Source of the DNA: Odoribacter laneus YIT 12061
GTDB taxonomy: Bacteria > Bacteroidota > Bacteroidia > Bacteroidales > Marinifilaceae
Reading direction: 5' to 3'
Assembly: GCF_000243215.1 (NCBI RefSeq)
Contig: NZ_JH594597.1
Coordinates: 242,255 to 306,254 of the forward strand
DNA length: 64,000 nucleotides
Positions within the stretch are counted from its first letter, which is position 1, and the number at the start of each line of letters is the position of its first letter. Of the stretch, positions 9,465 through 17,751 are shown piece after piece. The position numbers were made by a program, and so were the translations under genes. The notes below the pieces were generated by a model. That model saw only the letters and a list, made by a program, of their open reading frames with translations. It did no database searches and was not told the DNA's origin.

Positions 9465-9495
9465 CAAAATTAAGCAAAAACTTTGCCAATACAAA
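9465..9495 (-). promoter_or_regulatory. Promoter of grpE-dnaJ-oxyR (housekeeping, with overlapping sigma-54-like site)
   Basis: Read on the minus strand: TTTG (9495-9492), 19 bases, TAATTTTG (9472-9465), an exact Bacteroidetes housekeeping promoter. The spacer also contains TTGGCAAAGTTTTTGC (9489-9474), which has GG-N10-GC spacing like a sigma-54 -24/-12 site. Only one of the two may be real; the housekeeping match is the stronger. Confidence 0.75.
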
Positions 9496-9532
9496 AGATG
9501 TCAGTTTGTCGTTGTCAATCTGACATCTTTTT
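9493..9532 (-). terminator. Intrinsic terminator of radC, overlapping its stop codon
   Basis: AAAAGATGTCAG (9493-9504) pairs over 12 bp with CTGACATCTTTT (9520-9531), with a 15-base loop. The radC stop codon (9515-9517) lies inside the loop. The minus-strand T-tract runs into the grpE -33 box. Confidence 0.75.
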
Positions 9533-10267
9533 CCGGCAGGATTTAATTTTTTTTGTCTTTTTGAAGGTACTCTCTAAAATGTCATCATCCACAAAACTAA
9601 AATAAGAACCTCCTCCGACAATCAAATGATCGTGTAATAAAATATCGACGATTTCACCAGCCTCCCGGATTTTTTCCGTTACTTGCTTATCCTGGTCACT
9701 AGGCCACAAAGCCCCGCTTGGATGATTGTGTATAACAATGATGGCACAGGCTTTTACCTCCAAAGCCTTCCGGAAAAGAATCCGGATATCGATCACCGTC
9801 CCCGCCATCCCTCCGGAAGAGATTTTTTCACTATCGATCACCCGATTGGAACGATTCAGATAAATCACCCAGAATTCTTCATGATCCAAATCTTTCAATA
9901 TCGGAGCAATATAGCGATAAGCATCTACACTGGAATGTATGGAATAGATTGGCTTTTCCGTTTCTAAAGGACGCCTCCGGCTGATCTCAATCGCTGCAAT
10001 GACTCCGGCAGCCTTCGCCAATCCCACCCCGTTGTAATTCTTCATCAGCTCCCTCATCCCTAAACGAGCTAAAACATTGAGATCATATCCACAATCGGCT
10101 AAAATACGCCGGGCTAAATCCAAAGCTGATTCCCCCGGTTTTCCGGAACGTAAAATGAGAGCCAACAACTCATTGGTAGATAAAACGGAGACTCCTTTTT
10201 TCAAAAGTTTCTCCCGGGGCTGATCGTCATCCGCCCAGTCTTTTATAGAAAGATATAGCTTCTCCAT
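9515..10267 (-). CDS. radC: RadC family JAB/MPN-domain protein
   Basis: About 250 residues. The N-terminal UPF0758 helix-hairpin-helix part (DQPREKLLKKGVSVLSTNEL) is followed by the JAMM metalloprotease-like site HNHPSGALWPSDQD, matching H-x-H-x(10)-D, and GGGSYFSF at the end. Early work linked RadC to DNA repair, but its function remains unproven. I chose the ATG at 10267 (MEKLYLSIKDW); an upstream TTG at 10288 would add seven residues with no family support. The gene ends inside its own terminator loop, directly before the grpE promoter. Confidence 0.88.
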   Translation of the reverse strand: MEKLYLSIKDWADDDQPREKLLKKGVSVLSTNELLALILRSGKPGESALDLARRILADCGYDLNVLARLGMRELMKNYNGVGLAKAAGVIAAIEISRRRPLETEKPIYSIHSSVDAYRYIAPILKDLDHEEFWVIYLNRSNRVIDSEKISSGGMAGTVIDIRILFRKALEVKACAIIVIHNHPSGALWPSDQDKQVTEKIREAGEIVDILLHDHLIVGGGSYFSFVDDDILESTFKKTKKIKSCRKKMSD

Positions 10268-10474
10268 AACACCGAAAGTTTTGAACAAATAAGTTACGAC
10301 TTTTTTACAAAATAAAAAAGCAAACCTAAATTTGCTAGAAAAAATTCAAGTGTTCATCGGGAAACTAATCCGAATCTTTTAGCTTTTTACACATTAGGGC
10401 ACGTCCCTAATGTGTAAAAAGAAGTAGAGAGTGTCGTCTCTGACACTCTCTCCCTATATCCATATGAAGATCAA

Positions 10475-10726
10475 TTACAATTTATTGACGTATAAAGCCA
10501 ATTTTGATTTCAAGTTAGAAGCTTTGTTGTCGTGGATCACGTTTTTCTTTGCCAACTTATCCAACATAGCTGAAACTTTCGGTAATAATTCAACAGCTAC
10601 AGCTTTTTCCGTAGTATTACGCAATTTTTTTACGGCATTCCTTGTCGTTTTTGCATAATAACGATTCCGAGCATTTCTCGTTGCTGTTTGTCTTATTCTT
10701 TTTTCTGATGATTGATGATTTGCCAT
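10475..10726 (-). CDS. rpsT: Ribosomal protein S20
   Basis: An 83-residue, basic, all-helical protein with the S20 pattern [14 protein letters not shown] at the start and [15 protein letters not shown] near the end. It binds the 5' domain of 16S rRNA. It lies just downstream of the two tRNA-Glu genes on the same strand. A TATATTTG box ends only six bases before the ATG, so a message started there would have almost no leader. Confidence 0.97.
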   Translation of the reverse strand: MANHQSSEKRIRQTATRNARNRYYAKTTRNAVKKLRNTTEKAVAVELLPKVSAMLDKLAKKNVIHDNKASNLKSKLALYVNKL

Positions 10727-10731
10727 CGCTA

Positions 10732-10739
10732 CAAATATA
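10732..10739 (-). promoter_or_regulatory. -7 box before rpsT
   Basis: TATATTTG on the minus strand fits TAnnTTTG, but it stands only five bases from the rpsT start codon and no clear -33 TTTG is seen. If used, the transcript would be nearly leaderless; otherwise rpsT is read through from the tRNA promoter. Confidence 0.4.
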
Positions 10740-10759
10740 AAAATTCAACTTCTTTTGCG

Positions 10760-10831
10760 TAGTCCGTACGAGAATCGAACTCGTGTTACAAGAATGAAAA
10801 TCTTGCGTACTAACCCCTATACGAACGGACC
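10760..10831 (-). tRNA. tRNA-Glu (UUC), downstream copy
   Basis: A 72-nt cloverleaf: acceptor GGTCCGT/ACGGACT with a G-T first pair and discriminator A, anticodon loop TTTTCAT closed by CAAGA/TCTTG giving anticodon TTC, and T-loop TTCGATT. CCA is not encoded. It differs from the upstream copy only by one base pair in the T-stem (CGAGT/CTCG instead of CGGGT/CCCG). Confidence 0.95.
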
Positions 10832-10849
10832 ATAAATCCTTTTTTCTTG

Positions 10850-10921
10850 TAGTCCGTACGGGAATCGAACCCGTGTTACAAGAATGAAAATCTTGCGTAC
10901 TAACCCCTATACGAACGGACC
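10850..10921 (-). tRNA. tRNA-Glu (UUC), upstream copy
   Basis: A 72-nt cloverleaf nearly identical to the copy 18 bases downstream, with the same anticodon TTC, acceptor and D arm. The single T-stem pair difference keeps pairing, so both copies look functional. It follows a perfect housekeeping promoter. Confidence 0.95.
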
Positions 10922-10942
10922 ATTATTTTGCTTTAGCGGATG

Positions 10943-10973
10943 CAAATATACGACATTTTTATTTCACTCCAAA
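10943..10973 (-). promoter_or_regulatory. Promoter of the tRNA-Glu pair
   Basis: Minus strand: TTTG (10973-10970), exactly 19 bases, TATATTTG (10950-10943); 21 bases before the first tRNA. This is a consensus Bacteroidetes promoter. Confidence 0.85.
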
Positions 10974-11084
10974 AAAATGCTAATTTTTTTTCAAAATGCA
11001 AATGCTTACAACAGCAAAACTCTGACAATAAATCGTTTATTCAAATAAACGATTACATTATTTCAAGAATAAAGATAAATAATC

Positions 11085-11092
11085 TATCTTTG
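11085..11092 (+). promoter_or_regulatory. -7 box before rsmI
   Basis: TATCTTTG, 43 bases upstream of the rsmI ATG, fits TAnnTTTG; the -33 region is not clear. Confidence 0.55.
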
Positions 11093-11135
11093 GGCAACAC
11101 AAAATATAGCAAAGGAAATATCCAAAAAAACTGAA

Positions 11136-11843
11136 ATGGGAAAATTGTACCTGATTCCAACGCCTGTAGGAAACCTGGAAGATATTACACTTCGGGCGTT
11201 GCGCCTCCTAAAAGAGGTAAGCTTGATCCTCGCGGAAGACACTCGCACCACCTCCAATTTATTAAAACATTATGACATCAAAACCCCTCTGCAATCTCAT
11301 CATAAGTTCAATGAGCACCAACAAGTGGAAAAGATTGCCGAACGGCTGGCTCAAGGGGAAGATATAGCACTTGTCAGCGATGCCGGTACTCCCGGTATCT
11401 CCGACCCCGGTTTTCTGCTCACCAAAACCTGCATCGAACACGGTATTGAAACCGAATGCCTACCGGGAGCCACGGCCTTTGTCCCTGCCTTGGTGAATTC
11501 CGGATTCCCTTGCGACCGCTTTTGTTTTGAAGGCTTTTTGCCCCAGAAAAAAGGTCGCCTCAAACGGCTGACAAGCCTGAGCGAGGAAAGCCGTACCCTG
11601 ATTTTTTACGAATCTCCTTACCGTCTGGTAAAAGCACTCCAGCAAATGAGTGAAATATTCGGACCCGATCGTCAGGCCTGCGTCGCCCGTGAAATTTCAA
11701 AAGTATTCGAAGAATTCAAAAGAGGAAATCTGCAAGAACTGGCCGACTACTACACCGAAAAAGGAGTCAAAGGAGAAATCGTTCTGATCGTAGAAGGGAA
11801 AAAGAAGGAAGAAGAAGGAGGAGTGTACATCGAAATGATGTAA
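11136..11843 (+). CDS. rsmI: 16S rRNA (cytidine1402-2'-O)-methyltransferase RsmI
   Basis: A 235-residue tetrapyrrole-methylase-fold protein. The N-terminal PTPVGNLEDITLRALR, the EDTRTT block and the SAM-binding SDAGTPGISDPG are the hallmarks of RsmI, which methylates the ribose of C1402 in the decoding centre of 16S rRNA. E. coli RsmI is about 50 residues longer; the Bacteroidetes form lacks the C-terminal tail. The gene stands alone and is convergent with the large membrane protein gene. Its stop codon overlaps the left arm of an inverted repeat. Confidence 0.93.
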   Translation: MGKLYLIPTPVGNLEDITLRALRLLKEVSLILAEDTRTTSNLLKHYDIKTPLQSHHKFNEHQQVEKIAERLAQGEDIALVSDAGTPGISDPGFLLTKTCIEHGIETECLPGATAFVPALVNSGFPCDRFCFEGFLPQKKGRLKRLTSLSEESRTLIFYESPYRLVKALQQMSEIFGPDRQACVAREISKVFEEFKRGNLQELADYYTEKGVKGEIVLIVEGKKKEEEGGVYIEMM

Positions 11844-12051
11844 ACGGGAAAATGTTCGAATGTGTAAAGGGAAAAGTGTGTTGCCTCCGTTCCAACGAGG
11901 AACATTTTTCTTGAAAAAATAAAATTAAAGTCTTCGTTTCCTCTCCTTTCGGCAGTACCGAAATATTAAATGAACTTGGGGCGTATGGCCATCAATCACC
12001 AGACAACTTCCTCCATTACTCAAAATTTTGAACATTCGAACATTTACCGTT
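11843..12051. repeat. Spacer bounded by a 19-20 bp inverted repeat
   Basis: AACGGGAAAATGTTCGAATG (11843-11862) and its near reverse complement (12033-12051) bound the spacer between two convergent genes. They differ by one gap and one substitution, and each arm overlaps a stop codon. A smaller hairpin (CCTC-GTT/AAC-GAGG) lies inside at about 11884-11900. No gene is visible in it. Confidence 0.6.
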
Positions 12052-14770
12052 GTACTTTATATTTAATTAAACTTCCATTATCCACTCCCGCAAAAAGATA
12101 AAAATTACCATTGTCTGAAAATACAATAGAGAAAGGCGAATCTCCCGGAATCGGAAATCCGGCCGACATTCCGGTTTTTAAATTCCACAGCAACATTTGC
12201 TGCCGGTCTCTATCCAATAACCCGATCCGGATATCATTGCCGGAAAAACGGTATACATATGGGAAATCAAGGCTGTTTGCCTCAATCTCTTTGGAATAAA
12301 TCTCCTGCCCCGATAAATTATAAATCTTCAACCGTTTCCCTGCGGTGAAAATCAATTCATCTTCATTATCCTTATTGATGTTCGCCACATTCAAATGCCA
12401 GCCCGGAGCTAAATTCTCATATTTTAAAGGCTGATTTTTACCGTTGAAATCGACCAGATTCAATTGCTCGTTCGAATTGGCAAAAGCCAGCAAAGGTTTT
12501 CCCCCTTTATGAGTAAGATAGATTTCCGTACCTTCTCCGAGATCAAATACGTCACTCACTCTTACCCGCTCTTTTCCTTTACGGTCCAAAATATACAAAC
12601 GATACCGGTCTGCCAATACAATATAATCTTTATTCCCTACCCGAAAGTGATAGACCCGGCTCACAATTTCCTTGTCCGTTTTCACCCCTTTCCAATCCGG
12701 AATCAGATTCCCTTTTATATCGTACAGACTTACCTGCTGATTGAGTAAAGGAGCAAAGATGCGGTAATTCCGGTTCTGATCGTAATCGAACAGGGCAATT
12801 CCCCTTTCACACTTCGCTTCAAAAGCAAGTGGAAAGCGATCTACGTACTTGCCATTCCGATCCACCAAATACAATTTGTCCGGTGTAGAAAACAAATATT
12901 GCAATTTACCGTTCTTAAAAGCATCTACCTGATAAACCTCGCTGTTAATCTGCCCGTCTACCTTCAATTTCCATAAAATACGACCGGAATTGTTCAACAA
13001 ATAAATCGTCTGCTGATCATCCTGTACAAAAATCTCCTGCTCTTTCGTAATATGGTTAATCACGGGAACCGGCTTCATGCTCACCTTTGCTTCTAATTTT
13101 GTCTGCCATACCTGATGAGGCAAATTCTCCTGCTTTATCTCTTCCGTACTCAGAAATAGATTGCTGTACAACATCTCTCCCTCATTCGACCACTGAACTG
13201 CCAAGGTGGAAAAAACAGCTAATTCTTCCTCATGGGTAGCCAGATATTTTTTCCAATCGCCTTTTGTCACATAGGTATAATAAGGAAGCATCTTGCGGAC
13301 GTTAGCAAAATAAGCTAAATTCGATTTTGCTGAAAGTTTTGTTTTGGCCTTCTTAAACCAATCCGTATTTTTTATAAAGTTTCCGTGTATATACTCTTTT
13401 ATAAAATCTCCCATCACCTTCTGAGAAGATCCCAACACCAGATAATTGTCTACGACCAATAAATATTTTGCAGGAATACCTTCAAAAATATACCCCCAGT
13501 ACACAGCCGCCCAATCTTCCACCGGCGATTTATAATAGGGGATCGTTTTCTCCCGGTCAACGGTATAACGTAAATAAAAATTTCCGGGATTCAGCTGAAG
13601 CTGTTTCGCCCGCTGTGTCACAATTTTCTCTATCCAGTTTTTACACAAACCGCCCGATTTTACTTCCGCTACGATCAGTCCTTCATTTTTTCCCGTAGCT
13701 TCGTTAAAACTCATATTGGCCAAAGCAAACTTGCCTTGCAACAGTTCTTTCAACTCTGCCTCAGCTCCTTTTCCCCAAGCCCAGGCATACTCCTGTTTCC
13801 GTTTCCGTACATTTCCTATCAGCCCGGCATCCCGTCTGTATTCTTCTAAATTCTTTAAATATAAGTCCAACTGACTGATATTTAAAAACATCACAGAAGA
13901 AGCGTTGCCAGGAAGCATTCCGGCCAGATTCGTCTCTTCCGGTTCCTGCCCGCTGAAGGTCTTCATATAAGAAGCCTCCAATCCCGTGTAATCCATGAAA
14001 CCGTTCAGACTGATCCCCTCCTCTTGCAATTCTCCGTCCAAAGCTCCCCATTTGAAGCAAGAAGAAATATTCAAATGAGGGAAAAGACGATTCGTCTGTA
14101 TATACAAAGGTAGTAACTCCGAAAAACAATCCGTATTCAAAAACACATTCACTCCTGCCCGGGGAGAAAAATATTTCGTAATATTTTGGAATTTAGTGGG
14201 TTTACCCTCATTTGCAGCCTCCTGCTCAAATTGCTTTAAAGCATCTTCAATAAATAACTCCGAGTCGGAAAGCAAAATTTTCCCTTCTTCTGCCGTACAA
14301 AAGATTTCCTCTTCCCCCGATTTTAACGTATAAATTTTATACTGATCGTATTTTCGCGGTATAATAGCCCTCCAACTCATATTCTCTCTCAAACAATCGA
14401 AAACTTCCTTACCCGATAAAACGTCACTGTTATCTCCTACAAACAAATATACAATCTTCCCTTTCCCTTCCTTGCGCAGAGCAAGAACCCGGGAAGTCGG
14501 AGCAATAAAACCCTTTTTTTCCAATAAAGAAGCTACCTGGTAAAGCAAAATTTTCTGAAAATCGGGAATATTGGACTGAAAAGCCAAACCTACTTTCTCC
14601 GGCAAAGAAACACCAGCATTTATCTGAACGACCAAGGCTGAATTATAAGGAATAAAAGAATCCTTGCTATTATTTTGTAATTCTCCACGTCGATAAATAT
14701 ACCACATGCTATAGACAATCACGCCCGATAACAATACTGCCAGAATGGATAACCATACCCCCTTTTTCAT
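12044..14770 (-). CDS. Large membrane-anchored protein with C-terminal propeller-like region, unknown function
   Basis: A 908-residue protein with a single N-terminal membrane anchor (residues 5-27, then YRRGELQ) and the rest outside the cytoplasm. Residues 40-560 resemble the DUF3352-type region found in long Bacteroidetes proteins (FIPYNSALVVQINAG near the start, many short hydrophobic strands). From about residue 575 the text repeats beta-propeller-like phrases with Asp/Gly turns, such as LLNNSGRILWKLKVDG, LVDRNGKYVDRFPL, LYDIKGNLIPDWKG, ILDRKGKERVRVSD, VDFNGKN and IYNLSGQEI, spaced 40-50 residues apart, which suggests six or seven blades. I do not recognise a catalytic site. It is a single gene with its own -7 box, convergent with rsmI. 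Confidence 0.8.
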   Translation of the reverse strand: MKKGVWLSILAVLLSGVIVYSMWYIYRRGELQNNSKDSFIPYNSALVVQINAGVSLPEKVGLAFQSNIPDFQKILLYQVASLLEKKGFIAPTSRVLALRKEGKGKIVYLFVGDNSDVLSGKEVFDCLRENMSWRAIIPRKYDQYKIYTLKSGEEEIFCTAEEGKILLSDSELFIEDALKQFEQEAANEGKPTKFQNITKYFSPRAGVNVFLNTDCFSELLPLYIQTNRLFPHLNISSCFKWGALDGELQEEGISLNGFMDYTGLEASYMKTFSGQEPEETNLAGMLPGNASSVMFLNISQLDLYLKNLEEYRRDAGLIGNVRKRKQEYAWAWGKGAEAELKELLQGKFALANMSFNEATGKNEGLIVAEVKSGGLCKNWIEKIVTQRAKQLQLNPGNFYLRYTVDREKTIPYYKSPVEDWAAVYWGYIFEGIPAKYLLVVDNYLVLGSSQKVMGDFIKEYIHGNFIKNTDWFKKAKTKLSAKSNLAYFANVRKMLPYYTYVTKGDWKKYLATHEEELAVFSTLAVQWSNEGEMLYSNLFLSTEEIKQENLPHQVWQTKLEAKVSMKPVPVINHITKEQEIFVQDDQQTIYLLNNSGRILWKLKVDGQINSEVYQVDAFKNGKLQYLFSTPDKLYLVDRNGKYVDRFPLAFEAKCERGIALFDYDQNRNYRIFAPLLNQQVSLYDIKGNLIPDWKGVKTDKEIVSRVYHFRVGNKDYIVLADRYRLYILDRKGKERVRVSDVFDLGEGTEIYLTHKGGKPLLAFANSNEQLNLVDFNGKNQPLKYENLAPGWHLNVANINKDNEDELIFTAGKRLKIYNLSGQEIYSKEIEANSLDFPYVYRFSGNDIRIGLLDRDRQQMLLWNLKTGMSAGFPIPGDSPFSIVFSDNGNFYLFAGVDNGSLIKYKVQR

Positions 14771-14792
14771 AAAAACAATTTCATTTAGATAG

Positions 14793-14800
14793 CAAAATTA
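14793..14800 (-). promoter_or_regulatory. -7 box for the 908-residue protein gene
   Basis: TAATTTTG on the minus strand fits TAnnTTTG; a CTTG about 21 bases upstream could be a weak -33 element. It lies 22 bases before the ATG. Confidence 0.5.
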
Positions 14801-14985
14801 GTAAATTATTGAAAATAATAACAAGAAAATAATGTACTCCTCTTTTTTATCGATGTTAAATACGATAGCTCCTTCGGATAGCTTTTCTATTTTCCTTTTT
14901 TTTGCTTTATAATTCTTTTCAAATTTGCATTTTTTATTTTTATTTTATATAATTGTACATTATTGACATTTTTTTATCTTCCTTC

Positions 14986-15002
14986 ATAAAGCATAGCTTT
15001 AT
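14986..15002. promoter_or_regulatory. Small palindrome upstream of the propeller lipoprotein gene
   Basis: ATAAAGC-ATA-GCTTTAT is a perfect 7-bp dyad 38 bases before the ATG. It could be an operator or a leader hairpin; the evidence is symmetry and position only. Confidence 0.3.
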
Positions 15003-15039
15003 TTGCCTGAACCGGATTGAATAACTAATCTTTTCTTTT

Positions 15040-16194
15040 ATGAAATACAAATTTTACATTGGATTGCTTTTTTTACACGTATTCATTCTTTCCTGCACTT
15101 CAGGAAAGGATAGCATTACCAAATTTATTTCGGTAGATATACAAAATATAAAAGAAGAAGTTGAGCTACCGATTTCAGAGCTGACCGATTCTCTGGAAAT
15201 CATACAACTGGATAGCATCTTAAAAGGATTCATTGGCATGAGAATTATTACAGACCATTATATTGGCATTATGCTTTCTGATCCTTCCAATTTTTTACTT
15301 TTCAATCGTCAGGGAAAATTTATTACCTCCATAGGGAATGAGGGATATGGACCAGGAGAATATCAAGCTTTATATCATGCTCAGTTAGATGAAAAAGCCC
15401 AAAGAGTATATCTGGCTCCTTATACTGCAAAGCAAATCCTCACTTATAATTTAAAAGGAAGATTCTTACCGAAAGAATGTATCAAACTCTCGTATTTAAG
15501 TCCTAAAAATTATTTTTATGTAGATCACGATAAAAAAAGAGTTACTGTTATTAATTTACCTTTTAGTAAAGAGGAACCGATTGCTTGGGTACAAGACTTT
15601 AAGGGAAATATTTATCAAAAAATTGCAGCGAAACATTTAGCCCTAAGACCTGATTACAGCAATGAAATATCTACATTTCGAAATACGGAGGCAATCGATT
15701 TTAGTATATCTGCATTTTTTCAAAAACAACAGGATACCCTTTATTATTATGATAGTAAGAATAATAAAATTATTCCCAAACTGACTTTAAATGCTCCCAG
15801 ACAACCAGGAAAAATAATTTATTCCTATCTGGAATTACCTTTAGATTATTTTATTATACTCTCAACAATTCAAATGGGAAATAATCCTTATACAGATATT
15901 AGTAATACCTCTTTTGTCCAAGTAAACAAAAAAACGCAACAATCTCAATATGTTAAAATTGTTAATGACTATCTCGGCGGAATAGATTTTGTACCTTCTA
16001 CTCTTTTTAATAGCTTCAGAAACGGCTATTTCGCTTATCCCCAAGACGCGATGACCCTAAGGGAACAACTGACAAAAGCTTTGGAAAATCCGGACTTGTT
16101 GCCCGAAGTACGAACTCGTATAAGCAATCTTCTCCGACAACTAAAAGAAAAAGACGGTGATGTCATGATGATCGGAAAACTAAAAACGGAATAG
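15040..16194 (+). CDS. 6-bladed beta-propeller lipoprotein
   Basis: A 384-residue protein with a lipobox (ILSC, Cys19) and the pattern of Bacteroidetes 6-bladed beta-propeller proteins: PISELTDSLEIIQLD, then FNRQGKFITSIGNEGYGPGEY (the conserved G-x-GPGEY turn), LTYNLKGRFL and VDHDKKRVTV. The C-terminal tail PEVRTRISNLLRQL...DVMMIGKL is shared with the second propeller gene cut by the right window edge. It is likely a surface or periplasmic binding protein. It is followed after 6 bases by a truncated radical SAM maturase, an association seen for peptide-modifying systems. Ligand and role are unknown. Confidence 0.8.
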   Translation: MKYKFYIGLLFLHVFILSCTSGKDSITKFISVDIQNIKEEVELPISELTDSLEIIQLDSILKGFIGMRIITDHYIGIMLSDPSNFLLFNRQGKFITSIGNEGYGPGEYQALYHAQLDEKAQRVYLAPYTAKQILTYNLKGRFLPKECIKLSYLSPKNYFYVDHDKKRVTVINLPFSKEEPIAWVQDFKGNIYQKIAAKHLALRPDYSNEISTFRNTEAIDFSISAFFQKQQDTLYYYDSKNNKIIPKLTLNAPRQPGKIIYSYLELPLDYFIILSTIQMGNNPYTDISNTSFVQVNKKTQQSQYVKIVNDYLGGIDFVPSTLFNSFRNGYFAYPQDAMTLREQLTKALENPDLLPEVRTRISNLLRQLKEKDGDVMMIGKLKTE

Positions 16195-16200
16195 AACAAT

Positions 16201-16686
16201 ATGAAAAATAATATTCTCTTTTCAACACCTGACAGGTTTTCCTATTGGTATTCTATATCGAATAAAGAATATATACTTTTACCTCCTCTAGCCCGTAAAA
16301 TCATTATGTTGCTGGAATCGGGAATAAAGACAGAAGATATTTGGAAACAGAAAGAGCTGGAAAGGGAGACAAAAGCAGATATTTTATACTATCTCCACAA
16401 AATAGAATATTTAAAAAATCAACATTTCTGGTCGGAAGAACCGGAAATAGAAACAACATTCGGACAACTGACAGCTGAAATGATACAGCAACAATTAGAA
16501 AATTTAAAGGTATTGACCTTTGAAGTAACTGATAAATGTAATTTAAATTGTAAGTATTGTACTTACGGGCAAGTGTACCAAGGCCACGATGAACGGCAAG
16601 GAAAAAATTTAGACTTCAGCATAGCCCGGAATATGCTGAATCGGATCGGAAAAAGTAAAGGATTTTTCCTAATATTGCATTTTTAA
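16201..16686 (+). pseudogene. Radical SAM peptide maturase, 3'-truncated
   Basis: A 161-codon frame. Residues 1-100 resemble the N-terminal part of peptide-maturing radical SAM/SPASM enzymes (YSISNKEYILLPPLARKI, with a helix-rich stretch after it). The [4Fe-4S] motif CNLNCKYC follows (Cys113, 117, 120), with TYGQVYQGHDERQGKNLDF after it. The frame then stops at residue 161 (FFLILHF), before the expected GGEPL SAM-binding block and the whole SPASM domain, so over half of the protein is missing. The break is followed by TGCATTTTTAAATGCA (16676-16691) and, 13 bases after the stop, by hydE. This looks like a deletion joining the gene remnant to the hydE region. It cannot be an active maturase as it stands. 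Confidence 0.75.
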
Positions 16687-16698
16687 ATGCACTGAGAA

Positions 16699-17751
16699 AT
16701 GGACCTTACCGAAATAATCCGGCTGTTGAACTGCCGGGAAGAGGAAGAACGTCAGCTTTTTGCAGAAGCAGCACGTTTAAGGGATGCCCGATTGGGTAAT
16801 ACCGTTCACCTTCGCGGCCTGATTGAAATATCCAATGTTTGCCGCAAAGATTGTCTCTATTGCGGGATCCGGAAATCGAATGTTCCCGTAGAACGCTATG
16901 TCCTTAGTGACAAAGAAATTCTCGAAACCGCTCGTTTTGCAGATGAACATCAGTACGGCTCCATCGTTTTACAAGGAGGCGAAAGAACCGACACGGCCTT
17001 TGTACAACGCATCGGTAAATTACTGAGCGAAATAAAAAGGAGAAGCCAGAACCGCCTGGGAATCACCCTTTCTTTGGGAGAACAGACGGAAGATACGTAC
17101 CGACATTGGTTTGAATGCGGAGCTCACCGTTATTTACTGCGGATTGAAACCTCCGATCCGGAACTTTATAGAAAACTCCACCCGAACAATGCCCTGCACG
17201 CTTTCGATACCCGCCGGGCATGTCTAGAAGCGCTAAAGCGATGCGGTTATCAGACCGGCAGCGGCATCATGATTGGCTTGCCTTTCCAAACAACCGAAAT
17301 GCTCGCCCGCGATCTCCTGTTTTTAAAATCCCTGGATATCGATATGGTAGGTATGGGCCCTTATCTGGAACATCCGGATACGCCTCTTTATGCCTTGCGG
17401 AAACAATTGATCCCTCTGCCGGAAAGATTACGTTTAGGCCTGCATATGGTGGCCTGTCTGCGGTTACTAATGCCGGACATCAACATCGCCGCGACCACAG
17501 CTCTTCAGGCCATCGACCCCTTGGGACGGGAAAAAGCCCTGGCTGCCGGAGCCAATGTCATTATGCCAAACATTACGCCAGCCCTGCAACGTAAAAATTA
17601 TACGCTCTACCAAAATAAACCATTTTCCGAAGAAGGAGCCGAAGAAGTGATGCAAAAATTGGTGGAAAGCGTTTCCCACTACGGCTGCCGTATCGCTTTC
17701 GGAGCATGGGGAGACTCCCGGCACTGGCACAAAAAACATTCCTCCGATTAG
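16699..17751 (+). CDS. hydE: [FeFe] hydrogenase H-cluster radical SAM maturase HydE
   Basis: A 350-residue radical SAM enzyme of the BioB/HydE/PylB group. The cluster motif CRKDCLYCGIR (Cys48, 52, 55), preceded by HLRGLIEISNV, is typical of HydE, as are IVLQGGERTD, GSGIMIGLPFQT and DIDMVGMGPYLEHPDTP. HydE helps to build the diiron site of [FeFe] hydrogenases with HydG and HydF, neither of which is in this window, so the hydrogenase system is scattered. It overlaps the convergent LysE gene by three bases (17748-17751). It lies directly behind the truncated radical SAM gene, but its own sequence shows no damage. Confidence 0.92.
   Translation: MDLTEIIRLLNCREEEERQLFAEAARLRDARLGNTVHLRGLIEISNVCRKDCLYCGIRKSNVPVERYVLSDKEILETARFADEHQYGSIVLQGGERTDTAFVQRIGKLLSEIKRRSQNRLGITLSLGEQTEDTYRHWFECGAHRYLLRIETSDPELYRKLHPNNALHAFDTRRACLEALKRCGYQTGSGIMIGLPFQTTEMLARDLLFLKSLDIDMVGMGPYLEHPDTPLYALRKQLIPLPERLRLGLHMVACLRLLMPDINIAATTALQAIDPLGREKALAAGANVIMPNITPALQRKNYTLYQNKPFSEEGAEEVMQKLVESVSHYGCRIAFGAWGDSRHWHKKHSSD

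Noticed and set aside
10940-11134. 64-codon plus-strand frame before rsmI
   Set aside because: It lies over the tRNA promoter and the rsmI promoter region, is Asn/Lys/Ile-rich as expected for AT-rich spacer, and ends two bases before the rsmI ATG by chance.
16676-16691. Palindrome TGCATTTTTAAATGCA as an insertion site or terminator
   Set aside because: Seven pairs with A/T content and no T run; too weak to call, though it lies at the break of the truncated radical SAM gene.
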